64,000 nucleotides of DNA from Mycolicibacterium fallax (lineage in GTDB: Bacteria; Actinomycetota; Actinomycetes; Mycobacteriales; Mycobacteriaceae): contig NZ_AP022603.1 of the NCBI RefSeq assembly GCF_010726955.1, forward strand, positions 1,178,001 through 1,242,000, written 5' to 3'. Positions 37,291 to 48,054 of this stretch are shown here, piece after piece. Both the position numbers and the translations under genes were made by a program. The notes under the pieces are model-generated. The model searched no databases. It worked only from the letters and a program-made list of their open reading frames with translations, and was not told the DNA's origin. Position 1 is the first letter of the stretch. Every line of letters starts with the position of its first letter.

Positions 37291-37325
37291 AACTCAAAAC
37301 CCGCCCAGCGGACGGGTTTTGAGTT
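37291..37325 (-). terminator. Intrinsic terminator after the DUF4333 gene
   Basis: A perfect 13-bp stem (37291-37303 with 37313-37325) and 9-base loop lie about 20 bases beyond the stop of the DUF4333 gene. The stem includes A/T runs (AAAACCCG / CGGGTTTT), so the hairpin ends in Ts on either strand. Confidence 0.8.
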
Positions 37326-37346
37326 CGACAGTGGCGCGGCGCGGGC

Positions 37347-38231
37347 CTACTTGGGCCGTCCGACCTCGTAGGTGCCGTCGTTGTCCTGGAAGGTCACCGT
37401 CACCTGACGCTTGGCCCCGTCGATGCTGACCTCGCAGGTGAAGGTGTCGCCCTTATTGACCTCGGGGTTCTTCCCGTTGTTGCACTTGACGTCCTTGACG
37501 TTCTTGGCGCCGTACCCGTTGGTCTCGTCCGAGAGGATCTGCTGCACACCCTGCTGGGCCTTGCTCACATCCAGGGTGGTGGTGACGAAGAAGCCGGGAA
37601 TCCAGAAGCCGACCACCAGCACGACGGCCACCAGCACCGCGGCGACGGCGCCGATGATCACCAGCATCGTGCGCTTGGACGACGACTTGTCGGACTCGGC
37701 GGGTCCCTGCTGCGGGTAGCCACCGAACTGTCCGGGCTGACCGTACTGGCCGGGCTGACCGTACTGCTGTTGGGCGCCGTAGGGCTGCGAGGCCGGCTGA
37801 CCGTACTGGCCGGGCTGGCCGTACTGCTGCTGGGCACCGTAGGGCTGCGAGGCCGGCTGGGCCTGCTGCGGATAGCCCGGCGCGCCCACGCCCGGAGTCG
37901 ACGGCGGGGCGGTGTAGCCGGGCTGCCCGCCGTAGGCGGCGGTCGCCGGGTCCTGGTAGCCCTGCGGCTGCGGGGTGTAGCCCGCGGCGGGCTGCTGCGG
38001 TTGCTGCGGTTGCTGGCCCCAGCCCGGCGCGGCCGCGGCGCCGGGTGCGTTGGGGTTCTGCCAGGCCGGGGTCACCGTGGTGGCCTGATCGTCACCGCCG
38101 CCGGCCGGCGGCTGCTGCTGCCACGCGGACGGGGCCTGCCAGGCGGCCTGACCGGCGGGCGGCTGGTCCGGGGAACCGGGATTGGGGCCCTGACCACCCT
38201 GGGAGGGGTCGGTTCCCTGCGGTCCGCTCAT
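37347..38231 (-). CDS. DUF4333 membrane protein with Pro/Gln/Gly-rich N-terminus
   Basis: A 294-residue protein corresponding to M. tuberculosis Rv2091c. Residues about 1-185 are Pro/Gln/Gly/Tyr-rich and presumably cytosolic. One membrane helix (about 197-220, [20 protein letters not shown]) follows a basic KRT stretch. The C-terminal about 75 residues form an extracytoplasmic DUF4333 domain with two Cys ([21 protein letters not shown]) that could form a disulphide. A 60-bp unit is duplicated within the N-terminal region (37741-37860), encoding [20 protein letters not shown] repeats. ATG 38231 is the start; its terminator is at 37291-37325. Confidence 0.88.
   Translation of the reverse strand: MSGPQGTDPSQGGQGPNPGSPDQPPAGQAAWQAPSAWQQQPPAGGGDDQATTVTPAWQNPNAPGAAAAPGWGQQPQQPQQPAAGYTPQPQGYQDPATAAYGGQPGYTAPPSTPGVGAPGYPQQAQPASQPYGAQQQYGQPGQYGQPASQPYGAQQQYGQPGQYGQPGQFGGYPQQGPAESDKSSSKRTMLVIIGAVAAVLVAVVLVVGFWIPGFFVTTTLDVSKAQQGVQQILSDETNGYGAKNVKDVKCNNGKNPEVNKGDTFTCEVSIDGAKRQVTVTFQDNDGTYEVGRPK
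37741..37860. repeat. 60-bp tandem repeat in the DUF4333 gene
   Basis: Two adjacent 60-bp units (37741-37800, 37801-37860) are nearly identical, with a few silent or conservative differences. They encode a 20-residue Gln/Gly/Tyr/Pro-rich repeat in the disordered cytosolic region. Confidence 0.85.
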
Positions 38232-38407
38232 CAATGTCTCCTCAAACTGTGCCGGCGGCCGATGGGTCACGGGGAACCCACAGCTGGACTCAACCGTAGC
38301 GTCTGCCTCACCCTACCCGCTGGCAACGGACGTTCATGTCGGGAAACTTCTCCGCCGCCGCGGCCGCCGGACCGCTGCCGCACCGCCCCTTCGGGCGTCC
38401 CGGGCCG

Positions 38408-41134
38408 CTAGCCGGCGTCGACCTCCACCACGCCGCGGCGCACCTGGCCGATCGCCCGTTTGGCCGCCGCCCGCACCGCCGGATCCGGGGCGGCGTTGCG
38501 CACCTGGTCGAGCAGATCGAGCACCTGGCGGCACCAGCGCACGAAGTCGCCGGCCGACAGCGGACCGCCGGTCTCCTCGAACGCGGTCAGCGCCTGGGTG
38601 AGGTCGCCGGTGGTGGCCCAGCGGTACATCGCCGTGACGAAGCCGGCGTCGGGTTCGCGCGAGGTCGCCAGCCGGTGCCGGTTCTCGTCGCGGCGCAGCG
38701 CCCCGGACAGCCGGCGGGTCGCGGTCAGCGCTGTGCGCAGCGCCGCGGTCGGGGCGTCGTACTGCGGTGCCGGCCCGTCCGAGCCGCGCGGTTCATAGAG
38801 CACCGCCGACACCATCGCCGCGAGCTCGGCCGGGTTCAGCCCGTTCCACGCCCCGGTGCGCAGGCATTCGGCGACCAGCAGGTCGGACTCGGAGTAGATC
38901 CGGGCCAGCAGCCGACCGTCGTCGGTGACCGTGGTGGCCGCGTCGGCGCCTGCGACGTAGCCCCGCTCGGCCAGCAGCCCGAGAATCCGGTCGAAGGTGC
39001 GGGCCAGCGAGTTCGTCGCGGCGGCGACCTTCTGCCGCAGCGCGTCGTTGTCACGTTCGATCCGCAGATAGCGTTCGGCCAGCCGCATGGTGGCATCCCG
39101 GTCGCCGCGGTCGTGCACCGAGTGGCGGCGCAGCCGTTCGCGCAGCTCGGCCAGTTGCGCGTCGACGTCGCGTTCGGGTGCCCCGCCGCGGACGGTTCGC
39201 CGCCGCGACGGCACGTCGAGCCCGGCGGCGGCCGAACGCAGCGCCGAGGCCAGGTCGCGGCGCACCCGCGGCTGCCGGTGCTCGACCCGCTTGGGCAGGG
39301 ACATCGCGCCCAGCTTCGCCGACGCTCCCGAGTAATCCGCCGACGAGATCCGCCCGGCCCAGCGGTGTTCGGAGAGCACCAGCGGGCGCGGGTCCTCGGC
39401 GTCGCCGGCCGGTTCCAGCACGACGGCCAGCCCGCCGCGGCGGCCCTGGCTGATGGTGATGATGTCGCCGCGGCGCAGCTCGGCCAGTGCGTCGACCGCG
39501 GCGCGTCGCCGCGCCAGCCGCGAGGCCCGGGCCTGGGCCCGTTCCCGCTCGCCGATCTCGGCGCGCAGCCGCGCGTAGTCGAGCACCTCGGGGGCGTTGT
39601 CACCGAGTTCGGCGGTGATCTCGGTGAGCAGCCGCTGCCCGCGCTCGGCGCCGCGGACCAGGCCGACCACCGAGCGGTCGGCCTGATATTGGGCGAAGGA
39701 GCGTTCCAGCAGCGCCCGGGCCGCCGTCGGGCCCATCCGGTTCACCAGGTTGATCGTCATGTTGTACGACGGCGCGAACGAGCTCTTCAGCGGGAAGGTG
39801 CGGGTGGAGGCCAGCCCGGCGACCTCGGTGGGCTCCGCGCCGGCGTCGTCGGGACGCCACAGCACCACGGCGTGCCCCTCCACGTCGATGCCGCGGCGCC
39901 CGGCCCGCCCGGTGAGCTGGGTGTACTCCCCCGGTGTCAGGGGTGCGTGCTGCTCGCCGTTGTACTTCACCAGCCGCTCCAGCACCACCGTGCGGGCCGG
40001 CATGTTGATGCCCAGCGCCAGGGTTTCGGTGGCGAAGACGGCCTTGGTCAGCCCGGCGGCGAACAGTTCCTCGACGGTGTGCCGGAACACCGGCAGCATG
40101 CCGGCGTGGTGGGCGGCCAGGCCACGCAGCAGCCCCTCGCGCCACTCGTAGTAGCCCAGCACCGCGAGGTCGGATTCGGGCAGGTCCGCGCAGCGCCGGT
40201 CGATGACCGCGGCGATGCGGTCCCGCTCGTCGTCGTCGGTCAGCCGCAACGGCGAGCGCAGGCACTGCGCGACCGCCCCGTCACAGCCGGCCCGGGAAAA
40301 GATGAACGTGATGGCTGGCAGCAGGCCCTCGCGGTCCAGGGTGCCGATCACGTCGGGCCGCGACGGCGGCCGGTAGCCGCCGGGCCGGTGCCGCTGCCCG
40401 CGGCCGCGGGGTTCCCAGTCGAGCATCCGGTCGGCCTCGCGGCGGTGCGCGATGTGGCGCAGCAGGTCCGGGTCCACCTTCGGCTTGGCGCCCGGGGTGA
40501 GCCGGTCGTAGTCGAACAGGTCGAACAGCCGTCGTCCCACCAGCACGTGCTGCCACAGCGGCACCGGCCGGTGCTCGTCGACGACGACGGTGGTGTCCCC
40601 GCGCACGGTCTGGATCCAGCCGCCGAACTCCTCGGCGTTGCTGACCGTGGCCGACAGGCTGACCAGCCGGACCTCCTCGGGCAGGTGCAGGATCACCTCC
40701 TCCCACACCGCGCCGCGCATCCGGTCGGCCAGGAAGTGCACCTCGTCCATCACCACGTAGGCCAGCCCGGCCAGCGCGTCGGAGTCCGCGTAGAGCATGT
40801 TGCGCAGCACCTCGGTGGTCATCACCACCACCGGGGCGTCGGCGTTGATGGACACGTCGCCGGTGAGCAGCCCGATCCGCTCGCCGCCGTAGCGGCGCAC
40901 CAGGTCGGAGTGCTTCTGATTACTCAGCGCCTTGATCGGCGTGGTGTAGAAGCATTTGCCGCCGGCGGCCAGCGCCAGGTGCACGGCGAACTCGCCGACC
41001 ACGGTCTTGCCCGCCCCGGTCGGGGCGCAGATCAGCACCCCGTGGCCGTTCTCCAGCGCCTGGCAGCCGCGGCGCTGAAAATCATCGAGCGCGAACGGTT
41101 GCTCGGCGGCGAACGCGTCGAATTCGGTGCTCAC
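38408..41134 (-). CDS. helY: DEAD/DEAH-box Ski2-like helicase HelY
   Basis: HelY is a Ski2/Mtr4-type ATP-dependent RNA helicase, probably acting in RNA processing or decay. The 908-residue product begins [26 protein letters not shown]. It contains Walker [15 protein letters not shown], the DEVH box [11 protein letters not shown] and motif [14 protein letters not shown]. Its C-terminal domain is of the DSHCT type. GTG 41134 overlaps the tatC stop by GTGA, which fixes the start and suggests coupling to the Tat genes as in M. tuberculosis (Rv2092c-Rv2094c). Confidence 0.95.
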   Translation of the reverse strand: MSTEFDAFAAEQPFALDDFQRRGCQALENGHGVLICAPTGAGKTVVGEFAVHLALAAGGKCFYTTPIKALSNQKHSDLVRRYGGERIGLLTGDVSINADAPVVVMTTEVLRNMLYADSDALAGLAYVVMDEVHFLADRMRGAVWEEVILHLPEEVRLVSLSATVSNAEEFGGWIQTVRGDTTVVVDEHRPVPLWQHVLVGRRLFDLFDYDRLTPGAKPKVDPDLLRHIAHRREADRMLDWEPRGRGQRHRPGGYRPPSRPDVIGTLDREGLLPAITFIFSRAGCDGAVAQCLRSPLRLTDDDERDRIAAVIDRRCADLPESDLAVLGYYEWREGLLRGLAAHHAGMLPVFRHTVEELFAAGLTKAVFATETLALGINMPARTVVLERLVKYNGEQHAPLTPGEYTQLTGRAGRRGIDVEGHAVVLWRPDDAGAEPTEVAGLASTRTFPLKSSFAPSYNMTINLVNRMGPTAARALLERSFAQYQADRSVVGLVRGAERGQRLLTEITAELGDNAPEVLDYARLRAEIGERERAQARASRLARRRAAVDALAELRRGDIITISQGRRGGLAVVLEPAGDAEDPRPLVLSEHRWAGRISSADYSGASAKLGAMSLPKRVEHRQPRVRRDLASALRSAAAGLDVPSRRRTVRGGAPERDVDAQLAELRERLRRHSVHDRGDRDATMRLAERYLRIERDNDALRQKVAAATNSLARTFDRILGLLAERGYVAGADAATTVTDDGRLLARIYSESDLLVAECLRTGAWNGLNPAELAAMVSAVLYEPRGSDGPAPQYDAPTAALRTALTATRRLSGALRRDENRHRLATSREPDAGFVTAMYRWATTGDLTQALTAFEETGGPLSAGDFVRWCRQVLDLLDQVRNAAPDPAVRAAAKRAIGQVRRGVVEVDAG

Positions 41135-42024
41135 GGCCGGGACTGATCGGCCGGGGTGTCCAGCGGGCTGGCCACATCGTCGGGCAGTTCCGGCCCGGCG
41201 TGTCGGGTCTTGCGCCGATCGTGGAACCGGGCGACCTGGATGGCCAGTTCCAGCAGCAGGGTCAGCGCGCAGCCCAGGGCCAGCATGGAGAACGGGTCCG
41301 AGCCGGGGGTGGCGACGGCGGCGAACACGAACACCGCGAAGATCAGGCCGCGGCGCCAGGCCCGCAGCCGCTGATAGCTGAGCACCCCGGCGACGTTGAG
41401 CATGATGATCAGCAGCGGGAACTCGAAGCCAACGCCGAAGACCACCAGCAGGTTGACCAGGAAGCCGAAGTACTGGTCGCCGGACAGGGCGGTGATCTGC
41501 ACGTCGCTGCCCACCGTCAACAGGAAGTGCAGGGCCTTGGCCAGCACCAGGTAGGCCAGCACCGCGCCGGCGACGAACAGGACCGACGCCGAGACGACGA
41601 AGGTCCCGGCGAACCGGCGCTCCTTCTTGTACAGGCCCGGGGTGATGAACGCCCAGATCTGGTAGAGCCACACCGGGCAGGCCAGCACGATCCCGGCCGC
41701 CAGGCCCATCTTCAACCGCAGCATGAACTGGTCGAACGGGCCGGTCGCCAGCAGCCGGCAGCCGCCGTCGGCGCTGATCGAGGCGCGGGCCTCCGCGGGC
41801 AGCGCACAGTACGGACCGCGCAGCCATTCGCCGAGGCTCTCGAACCCGAAGAAGCTGTTGCTGTACCAGATGAAGCCGACCGCGGTGGTCAGCACGATGG
41901 CCGCCACCGAGATCAGCAGCCGGGTGCGCAGCTCGCGGATGTGGTCGACCAGGGACATCGTCCCGTCGGGGTTGGCGCGGCTGCGGCGATTACGGGGATC
42001 CAGCCGCCGGAATGCGGATTTCAC
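41131..42024 (-). CDS. tatC: Sec-independent protein translocase TatC
   Basis: TatC is the polytopic receptor of the twin-arginine translocase. The 297-residue protein has six predicted membrane helices, a cytosolic [15 protein letters not shown] motif before helix 1 and the TatC signature [20 protein letters not shown]. Start GTG 42024 gives a basic N-terminus ([15 protein letters not shown]). It lies 54 bases downstream of tatA and overlaps helY. TatB is not in this locus, as usual for mycobacteria. Confidence 0.96.
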   Translation of the reverse strand: MKSAFRRLDPRNRRSRANPDGTMSLVDHIRELRTRLLISVAAIVLTTAVGFIWYSNSFFGFESLGEWLRGPYCALPAEARASISADGGCRLLATGPFDQFMLRLKMGLAAGIVLACPVWLYQIWAFITPGLYKKERRFAGTFVVSASVLFVAGAVLAYLVLAKALHFLLTVGSDVQITALSGDQYFGFLVNLLVVFGVGFEFPLLIIMLNVAGVLSYQRLRAWRRGLIFAVFVFAAVATPGSDPFSMLALGCALTLLLELAIQVARFHDRRKTRHAGPELPDDVASPLDTPADQSRP

Positions 42025-42078
42025 GAATGGATGTCACCGGCGCCGCGCAGTGCGGCGGACCGACGGTGCGCGATCGGC

Positions 42079-42321
42079 TCAGGCCGACCGGGCATCGGGG
42101 TCGGCCGGGGCCTCAACCCGCTCGGAGGCCACCGGGGTCGGCGCGCCGGCCGGCGGATTCACCTGCGGCGGGGCGTCCTGATGGAGCTCCTTGACCTCGG
42201 CCTTGAAGATGCGCATCGACTTGCCGAGCGAGCGTGCGGCATCGGGCAGGCGCTTGGCACCGAACAGCAGAATGAACACCAGGGCCAGGATCAGCCAATG
42301 CCACGGTTGTAGTGCGCCCAC
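42079..42321 (-). CDS. tatA: Sec-independent protein translocase TatA
   Basis: An 80-residue protein with one N-terminal membrane helix (residues about 5-20, [14 protein letters not shown]). It is followed by the hinge and amphipathic helix [25 protein letters not shown] typical of TatA, which forms the pore-like assemblies of the Tat system. The C-terminal tail is Pro/Ala-rich and acidic. It is the first gene of the tatA-tatC-helY operon; 70 bases separate it from pafC upstream. Confidence 0.96.
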   Translation of the reverse strand: MGALQPWHWLILALVFILLFGAKRLPDAARSLGKSMRIFKAEVKELHQDAPPQVNPPAGAPTPVASERVEAPADPDARSA

Positions 42322-42391
42322 TTTGGTTACCTCCAGAAGTCGCCTTGATCCTACCGCAGCGAGCCGCCCGGTCCGGGCCTGCCGCGGGTCG

Positions 42392-43348
42392 TCAGTCGGT
42401 CAGATCGTAGGCCCGCAGCGCCTCGGCGGCGGCCGCGCGCACCTGCTCGGCCAGGGCGGCGGGCTCCAGCACCGTGACCGCGGACCCGAATCCCAGCAGC
42501 AGCCGGCTCATCCACGCCTCGGAGGCATAGGTCATCGCCGCGTCCAGCGAGCCGTCGGCGTTCTCGGCCAGCAGCCGCATCGGGTAGTACTCCAGCATCC
42601 AGGCCGAATCCGGGGCGATCCGCAGCGTCGCCGACGGCAGCGCCGGGTCCGCGTTGAACAGGCCGGTGTCGGTTTCGGCGGCAACCGCCGGCTCCGGCGG
42701 CGCGGACGGCTCGTCGAGCATGACGGCGGCCTGGATCCGGTCGAACCGGAACAGCCGCACCCCGTCGGCCTCCCGCGACCAGGCCTCCAGATAGCTCTGG
42801 TTGTCGATCAGGGTGACCCGGATCGGGTCGACGACCCGGCTGCCGAGCGCATCCCGGGACGCCGAGTAGTACTCGATGGACAGTGCGCAGCGATCCCGGA
42901 CGGCCGCGCGCACCGCCGCAACAGCGGCGCTTTCCTGAGCACCGGCCGGCGGGTGACCTTCCGGCGGCACGCCTCCGGCGGCGGCCTCCACCTTGGCCAG
43001 CGCGCTGCGGGTGGCCGCCGGGTCGACCAGCCCGGGCACGTCGGCCAGCGCCCGCAGGGCCAGCAGCAGGGTGGCGGCCTCGGTGGAGGTCAGCCGCAGC
43101 GGATGGTCCATGCCCTGGGAGTCGAGCACGTCGATGGCCAGGCCGTCGTCGTCGTAACAGATGTCGATCAGGTCCCCGCCGGCACCGCCGGGCAGCCCGC
43201 AGAAGGTCAGCTGGGCCAGGTCCTTGGCCAGCTGGTTGCGGCTGACGCCGAGGTCGGCGGCGGCCTGGTCGTAGCTGACCCCGGGGTTGGCCCGCAGGTA
43301 GGGCACCATGTTCAGCAGCCGGACCAGCCGCTCGGAGCTGCCCGTCAT
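42392..43348 (-). CDS. pafC: WYL-domain transcriptional regulator PafC
   Basis: PafC pairs with PafB to activate mycobacterial DNA-damage genes independently of LexA. The 318-residue protein has an N-terminal winged helix-turn-helix ([34 protein letters not shown]) and a WYL-type sensor domain ([23 protein letters not shown]; here [20 protein letters not shown]). ATG 43348 overlaps the pafB stop (ATGA). Although named for the proteasome accessory locus, it is not part of the pupylation enzymology. Confidence 0.93.
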   Translation of the reverse strand: MTGSSERLVRLLNMVPYLRANPGVSYDQAAADLGVSRNQLAKDLAQLTFCGLPGGAGGDLIDICYDDDGLAIDVLDSQGMDHPLRLTSTEAATLLLALRALADVPGLVDPAATRSALAKVEAAAGGVPPEGHPPAGAQESAAVAAVRAAVRDRCALSIEYYSASRDALGSRVVDPIRVTLIDNQSYLEAWSREADGVRLFRFDRIQAAVMLDEPSAPPEPAVAAETDTGLFNADPALPSATLRIAPDSAWMLEYYPMRLLAENADGSLDAAMTYASEAWMSRLLLGFGSAVTVLEPAALAEQVRAAAAEALRAYDLTD

Positions 43349-44346
43349 CGCCGATCCCCCGTCCCGGCCGCGGCCCGCAGCCGCGTCAGCACCTTCTCCC
43401 GCAGGTCCGACGGCGCCAGCACCACCGCGTCGGCGCCGTGCCCGGCGATGTCGCGCAGCAGCGATTCCCGCGGCCCGGTGTCGATCTCCAGGATCTGGCC
43501 GGGGCGCCCGGCCCGCACCCGGTCAGCGACCTCGGTGCCGATCCGGCGCAACGAGTTGGCCCGGCCGTCGGCGACCCAGACCCGCACCGGAACCGATTCC
43601 GCGCTGGGCTCGGCGGCACTGACCGCCGCCGCGGCGATCGCCCGGACGTCGGTGCCCGGCGGCGGACCGACCGCCCCGGGGGCGCCGACGGTCTCGATGT
43701 CCGACCGGATCCGGGACACCCGGAAGGTCCGGACGTCCTCCCGGTCCCGGTCGTGGCCGACCAGGTACCAGCGGCCACCGACGGTGACCACGCCCCACGG
43801 TTCGATGGTGCGCTGCGAGTACGGCACCGCCGGCGAGGACCGGTGCCGGAACCGCACCGCCTGGCCGGCCGACACCGCGGCCAGCAGCACCGCCAGCACA
43901 TCCTCGGCGCCGCGCAGGCCGGGCAGCCCCATCGGGGCGCTGAACGGGATCGGGTCGGCGTCGACGTCGACTCCGGCCGCGCGCAGCTTCAGCAGCGCCC
44001 CCTCGGTCACCGTCGCCCACTCCGGGGTCTGCCACAGCGCGGTGGCGATCGCCACCGCCGCGGCCTCCTGCGCGGTCAGGTCGATGTCGGGCAGCGCGTA
44101 GGCGTCCCGGTTGATCCGGTAGCCCTCGACGGTGTCGGAGCCGGCCACCTTGCCGGTCTGCAGCGGGATGCCCAGGTCCCGCAGTTCGCCCTTGTCCCGC
44201 TCGAACATCCGGGCAAACGCCTCGTCGGTGGCGCACTCGGCGTACCCGGTCACGCTGCGGTGGATCTTCTCGGCGGTGAGGTAGCCGTGCGTCGACAGCA
44301 GCGCGATCACCAAGTTCAGCTGCCGTTCGACCTTCTGGGTTGCCAC
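43345..44346 (-). CDS. pafB: WYL-domain transcriptional regulator PafB
   Basis: The partner of PafC, 333 residues. It has an N-terminal winged helix (ERQLNLVIALLSTHGYLTAEKIHRSV) and a WYL domain with RTIEPWGVVTVGGRWYLVGHDRDREDVRTFRVSRI. PafBC form a heterodimeric activator of DNA-damage genes in mycobacteria. The start at 44346 lies 54 bases after the pafA stop, so pafA-pafB-pafC form an operon as in M. tuberculosis (Rv2097c-Rv2095c). Confidence 0.93.
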   Translation of the reverse strand: MATQKVERQLNLVIALLSTHGYLTAEKIHRSVTGYAECATDEAFARMFERDKGELRDLGIPLQTGKVAGSDTVEGYRINRDAYALPDIDLTAQEAAAVAIATALWQTPEWATVTEGALLKLRAAGVDVDADPIPFSAPMGLPGLRGAEDVLAVLLAAVSAGQAVRFRHRSSPAVPYSQRTIEPWGVVTVGGRWYLVGHDRDREDVRTFRVSRIRSDIETVGAPGAVGPPPGTDVRAIAAAAVSAAEPSAESVPVRVWVADGRANSLRRIGTEVADRVRAGRPGQILEIDTGPRESLLRDIAGHGADAVVLAPSDLREKVLTRLRAAAGTGDRR

Positions 44347-44400
44347 CGCTACACCCTATGGCCCGCCCGCAGCCAAGGCCGGTAGCCACACGCGCGGCGG

Positions 44401-45759
44401 CTACATGCTGGCGATCAGCCGATTGACCCGCTCGTCGGAGGACCGGAACGGGTCCTTGCACAGCACGGTGCGCTGGGCCTGGTCGTTGAGCTTGAGGTGC
44501 ACCCAGTCGACGGTGAAATCCCGGCCGGCGTCCTGGGCGGCGGCGATGAACTCCCCGCGCAGCCGGGCCCGGGTGGTCTGCGGCGGGGTGGTGACCGCGG
44601 CGTCGATGTCCTCATCGGTGGTGATCCGCGCGGCCAGCCCCTTGCGGGCCAGCAGATCGAACACCCCGCGGCCGCGCTTGATGTCGTGGTAGGCCAGGTC
44701 GAGCTGGGCGATCTTCGGGTCGGCCAGCTCCATGCTGTAGCGGTCCTGGTAGCGCTGGAACAGCTTGCGCTTGATCACCCAGTCGATCTCGGTGTCGACC
44801 TTCGCGAAGTCCTGGCTCTCCACCGCGTCGAGTTGGCGGCCCCACAGGTCGACGACCTGCTCCAGCTCCGCGCTCGGCTCGCGGGTCTTGAGGTATTCGA
44901 CCGCCCGGCCGTAGTACTCCCGCTGGATGTCCAGCGCGCTGGCCTGCCGGCCGCCGGCCAGCCGCACCGGGCGCTGCCCGGTCAGATCGTGGCTGACTTC
45001 CCGGATCGCCCGGATCGGGTTGTCCAGGGAGAAGTCCCGGAACGGCACGCCCGCCTCGATCATCTCCAGCACCAGCGTCGCGCTGCCCACCTTGAGCATG
45101 GTGGTGGTCTCGCTCATGTTCGAATCCCCGACGATGACGTGCAGCCGACGGTACTTCTCGGCGTCGGCGTGCGGCTCGTCGCGGGTGTTGATGATCGGGC
45201 GGCTGCGGGTGGTGGCGCTGGAGACGCCCTCCCAGATGTGCTCGGCGCGCTGACTCAGGCAGAAGGTCGCCGCCTTGGGGGTCTGCAGCACCTTGCCCGC
45301 CCCGCAGATCAGCTGCCGGGTCACCAAAAACGGCAGCAGCACATCGGAGATCCGGGAGAATTCCCCGGCCCGGACGATCAGGTAGTTCTCGTGGCAGCCG
45401 TAGGAGTTTCCCGCGGAATCGGTGTTGTTCTTGAACAGGTAGATGTCACCGCCGATGCCCTCGTCGGCCAGCCGCTGCTCGGCGTCGAGCAGCAGATCCT
45501 CCAGCACCCGCTCCCCGGCCCGGTCGTGGGTGACCAGCTGCAACAGGCTGTCGCATTCGGCGGTGGCGTACTCGGGATGGCTGCCGACGTCGAGGTACAG
45601 CCGCGCGCCGTTGCGCAGGAAGACGTTGCTGCTGCGGCCCCAGGACACCACCCGGCGGAACAGGTAGCGCGCCACCTCGTCGGGGGAAAGTCGACGATGA
45701 CCGTGGAAGGTGCAGGTCACGCCGAATTCGGTCTCAATACCCATGATTCGTCGCTGCAC
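44401..45759 (-). CDS. pafA: Pup-protein ligase PafA
   Basis: PafA joins the C-terminal glutamate of Pup to substrate lysines using ATP, marking proteins for the proteasome. The 452 residues equal the M. tuberculosis length. The conserved start [14 protein letters not shown] contains the catalytic/Mg-binding Glu, and the ligase core includes [34 protein letters not shown] and [31 protein letters not shown] 45759 begins this N-terminus; a much longer open frame upstream is antisense to other genes. Dop, encoded at 56.7-58.2 kb, is its paralogue. Confidence 0.96.
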   Translation of the reverse strand: MQRRIMGIETEFGVTCTFHGHRRLSPDEVARYLFRRVVSWGRSSNVFLRNGARLYLDVGSHPEYATAECDSLLQLVTHDRAGERVLEDLLLDAEQRLADEGIGGDIYLFKNNTDSAGNSYGCHENYLIVRAGEFSRISDVLLPFLVTRQLICGAGKVLQTPKAATFCLSQRAEHIWEGVSSATTRSRPIINTRDEPHADAEKYRRLHVIVGDSNMSETTTMLKVGSATLVLEMIEAGVPFRDFSLDNPIRAIREVSHDLTGQRPVRLAGGRQASALDIQREYYGRAVEYLKTREPSAELEQVVDLWGRQLDAVESQDFAKVDTEIDWVIKRKLFQRYQDRYSMELADPKIAQLDLAYHDIKRGRGVFDLLARKGLAARITTDEDIDAAVTTPPQTTRARLRGEFIAAAQDAGRDFTVDWVHLKLNDQAQRTVLCKDPFRSSDERVNRLIASM

Positions 45760-45907
45760 ACCGTCGAGCTTACGGCGTGCCGGGTGTGCCCCGCCGGGAA
45801 TGGCGGCCTCCCGGCGTGGCCGACGGATCGCGCGCCGCCCGCCGCCCCGCGCCCCGGCCTGGGGATGACGGACTTCGGTGGCCGCCGCGCCGGTGCCACC
45901 ATGACCC

Positions 45908-46195
45908 ATGGCCGAGGACAACCTGGCACTGCAGTCGGCGCGGCTGGGCGCGGCGGCGACCGCGGTGCGCACCGCGGCCGCCGGCATCGCCGCCCTGGCC
46001 CGCCGGGACGGCCTGGCCCGCGCGGGCGCCCTGCCCGGCTCGGCGACCTGCGCGGTCACCGGTCCCGCCGACATCGCGCGGCGGGTCGCGGTGCTGGCCG
46101 CCGACCTGGCCAACTGGGCCGACGGGGTCAGCGGCGGCGGGCAGCGACTGACCGAGGCCGACGACGCCGCCCGACGCCGGATCGCCGGCTCGTGA
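45908..46195 (+). CDS. Small helical protein preceding a WXG/DUF1023 gene
   Basis: A 95-residue, Ala-rich, predominantly helical protein ([30 protein letters not shown]) without signal peptide, Cys pair or membrane helix. Size and composition resemble EspC-like or DUF2580 type VII-secretion partner proteins, but no WxG motif is present and the assignment is uncertain. Its stop overlaps the next gene's GTG (GTGA), so the two are translated together. The M. tuberculosis pair Rv2078-Rv2079 has a similar small-gene/DUF1023 layout. Confidence 0.65.
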   Translation: MAEDNLALQSARLGAAATAVRTAAAGIAALARRDGLARAGALPGSATCAVTGPADIARRVAVLAADLANWADGVSGGGQRLTEADDAARRRIAGS

Positions 46196-47904
46196 GCCGG
46201 CCGACGCTGCGCCAGGCGATCAGCTGGCAACCCGACTCGCTGGAGGCCGCCGCCGGGGTGTGGGACGCCGCCGCCACCGATCTGCACCGCGACGTGGAGG
46301 TGCTGATCCGCGGTGTCGAGGGCCTGCACGAGCACTGGCGCGGCTCCACCGCGGCCGCCGCCCGCACCCGGATGACCGGGCTGACCGGCGAGGCGACCCG
46401 GCTGGCCCGGGTGTTCGTCGCGGCGGCGGCGGTGGCCCGCAGCGGCGCCCAATCGATCGGGCAGCGCCGCGACGAGGTACTCGCCGCGGTCGCCGCGGCC
46501 CGCGCCGAGGGCTACCCGGTGGCCGACGACGGCACCGCCCACGCCCCGGCACCGGCGAGCGAGGTGATGACTTCGCGGGCCGCGGAGCTCAGCATCACCG
46601 TCGCCGCGGCGCTGGATCGGCTCGGCGTCGCCGACGAGGACACCGCCCGCGACCTGGACGCCGCGTTCCGGATCGCCGAACCGGCCCCCACCACGGCGGC
46701 CGGCTGGCCGACCGGCCCGGCGGCCCTGGTGGCCGGCTGGCCCACCCTGAGCCAGGAGGCGATCGCCGCCCAGATCGCGGCATTGTCCCCCGAACAGCGC
46801 CGGCAACTCGTCGAGGCCGCGCCCCGCCAGGCCGGTAACACCGATGGAGTGCCCTGGCCGCTGCGGATCGCGGCAAACCGGCTCAACATCGCCGAGGCGA
46901 TCCTGACCCAGCGGGGGCTGCTGGATCGCAGCGCGCAGGACAAGGCGCGCAGCGAGCTCAGCGGCCCACTGCCCGCGGCGCTGACCCGCGGCGCCGGGGA
47001 CCCGGCGAGCCAGGAGCGAGTGCGGGCGGCGCTGCTCAGCGACCCGGCGATCCGGGCCCGCGCGGCCGCCGCGCACGACCGAAAGGTCAACGCGCGCATC
47101 GAGTTCTACCAGGGCCTGCTGGCCGACGTGCCGGACCCGACCGGCCGCAGCGAGCTGCCGGTGCCGCGGCAGTTCATCGCCTTCGACCCGCAGCGCTCCT
47201 CGCTGATCGAACTGCACGGCGACCTGCGCACCGCCACCAACCTCGGCGTACTGATCCCGGGGCTGAACACCACGCTGGCGGGCAGCGCCGCGAACGTGGA
47301 CACCGCCCGCCGGTTCACCCGGGCCGGCGGCGGACGGCTGGCGATGATCAGCTACCTGGGTGGGGAGTTCCCCACCGGCACCGACCTGGTGTCCGGGATC
47401 CGGCAGGCCGCCGAACCCGGCTACGCCGAGCGGATGGCGCCGCGACTGGTCGCCTTCAGCGCGGACGTCAAACGCACGGTCGACGGGACCGGCCGGACCA
47501 TCCCGGTCACCTACCTGGGGCACTCCTACGGCGGCTCCATCCTGGGCACCGCCGAGCGGGACGGGCTGACCGCCGACCGCACCGTCTACGTGGCGGCGGC
47601 CGGTGCCGGGGTCGGGGTGCACGGGCCCGGCGACTGGCACAACCGCAACCCCGACGTGCGGCGCTTCTCGATGACCGCACCGCTGGACTGGATCGAGGCC
47701 GTGCAGGGCATCCCGTTCGGACCGCACGGCGCCGACCCGGACACCATGGCGGGGGTGATCCCGCTGGGCACCGGCCGGCGCGCCAACGGGTCACCGATGA
47801 TGGGCCCGGGTGCGCACAGCGGCGTGGTCAACGACCCCTCGGACGCCTGGAACAACCTGCTCGCGGTGCTGCTGGCCGGACCCGAGCCGCGCCGGCCGCG
47901 GTGA
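46192..47904 (+). CDS. WXG-like N-domain fused to DUF1023 alpha/beta hydrolase
   Basis: A 570-residue protein in two parts. Residues about 10-110 form a helical hairpin resembling WXG100 proteins, with [17 protein letters not shown] at the turn (WRG fits WxG). Residues about 300-560 form a DUF1023 alpha/beta-hydrolase with the nucleophile elbow [13 protein letters not shown]. The arrangement suggests a type VII-linked or cell-envelope hydrolase; the substrate is unknown. The start GTG 46192 overlaps the upstream stop. It is followed after 5 bases by an inverted-repeat element. Confidence 0.82.
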   Translation: MSRPTLRQAISWQPDSLEAAAGVWDAAATDLHRDVEVLIRGVEGLHEHWRGSTAAAARTRMTGLTGEATRLARVFVAAAAVARSGAQSIGQRRDEVLAAVAAARAEGYPVADDGTAHAPAPASEVMTSRAAELSITVAAALDRLGVADEDTARDLDAAFRIAEPAPTTAAGWPTGPAALVAGWPTLSQEAIAAQIAALSPEQRRQLVEAAPRQAGNTDGVPWPLRIAANRLNIAEAILTQRGLLDRSAQDKARSELSGPLPAALTRGAGDPASQERVRAALLSDPAIRARAAAAHDRKVNARIEFYQGLLADVPDPTGRSELPVPRQFIAFDPQRSSLIELHGDLRTATNLGVLIPGLNTTLAGSAANVDTARRFTRAGGGRLAMISYLGGEFPTGTDLVSGIRQAAEPGYAERMAPRLVAFSADVKRTVDGTGRTIPVTYLGHSYGGSILGTAERDGLTADRTVYVAAAGAGVGVHGPGDWHNRNPDVRRFSMTAPLDWIEAVQGIPFGPHGADPDTMAGVIPLGTGRRANGSPMMGPGAHSGVVNDPSDAWNNLLAVLLAGPEPRRPR

Positions 47905-47909
47905 CCGCG

Positions 47910-48005
47910 CCGTAGCCGGACGTACCGATCCCCGGCAATCCCGGATTTACGCTCCACTGGATTCCCACTGACCACAGAACTCCCAAACGGTACGTCCGGC
48001 TACGG
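47910..48005. repeat. Inverted-repeat element, copy 1
   Basis: A 96-bp element with perfect 18-bp terminal inverted repeats: CCGTAGCCGGACGTACCG at 47910-47927 and its complement at 47988-48005. The interior is about 60 bases. It lies between the DUF1023 gene and the AbiEi/DUF559 gene. It shares arms, length and parts of the interior (TCCCAAA before the right arm) with copy 2. Confidence 0.9.
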
Positions 48006-48054
48006 CTGTGGATGGCTGAATACCGCTACTCACCCAACCACGCGACGATGGGCC

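Noticed and set aside
45760..47727. Upstream extension of the pafA frame to 47727
   Set aside because: It is antisense to the WXG/DUF1023 pair. PafA length and N-terminus fix the start at 45759.
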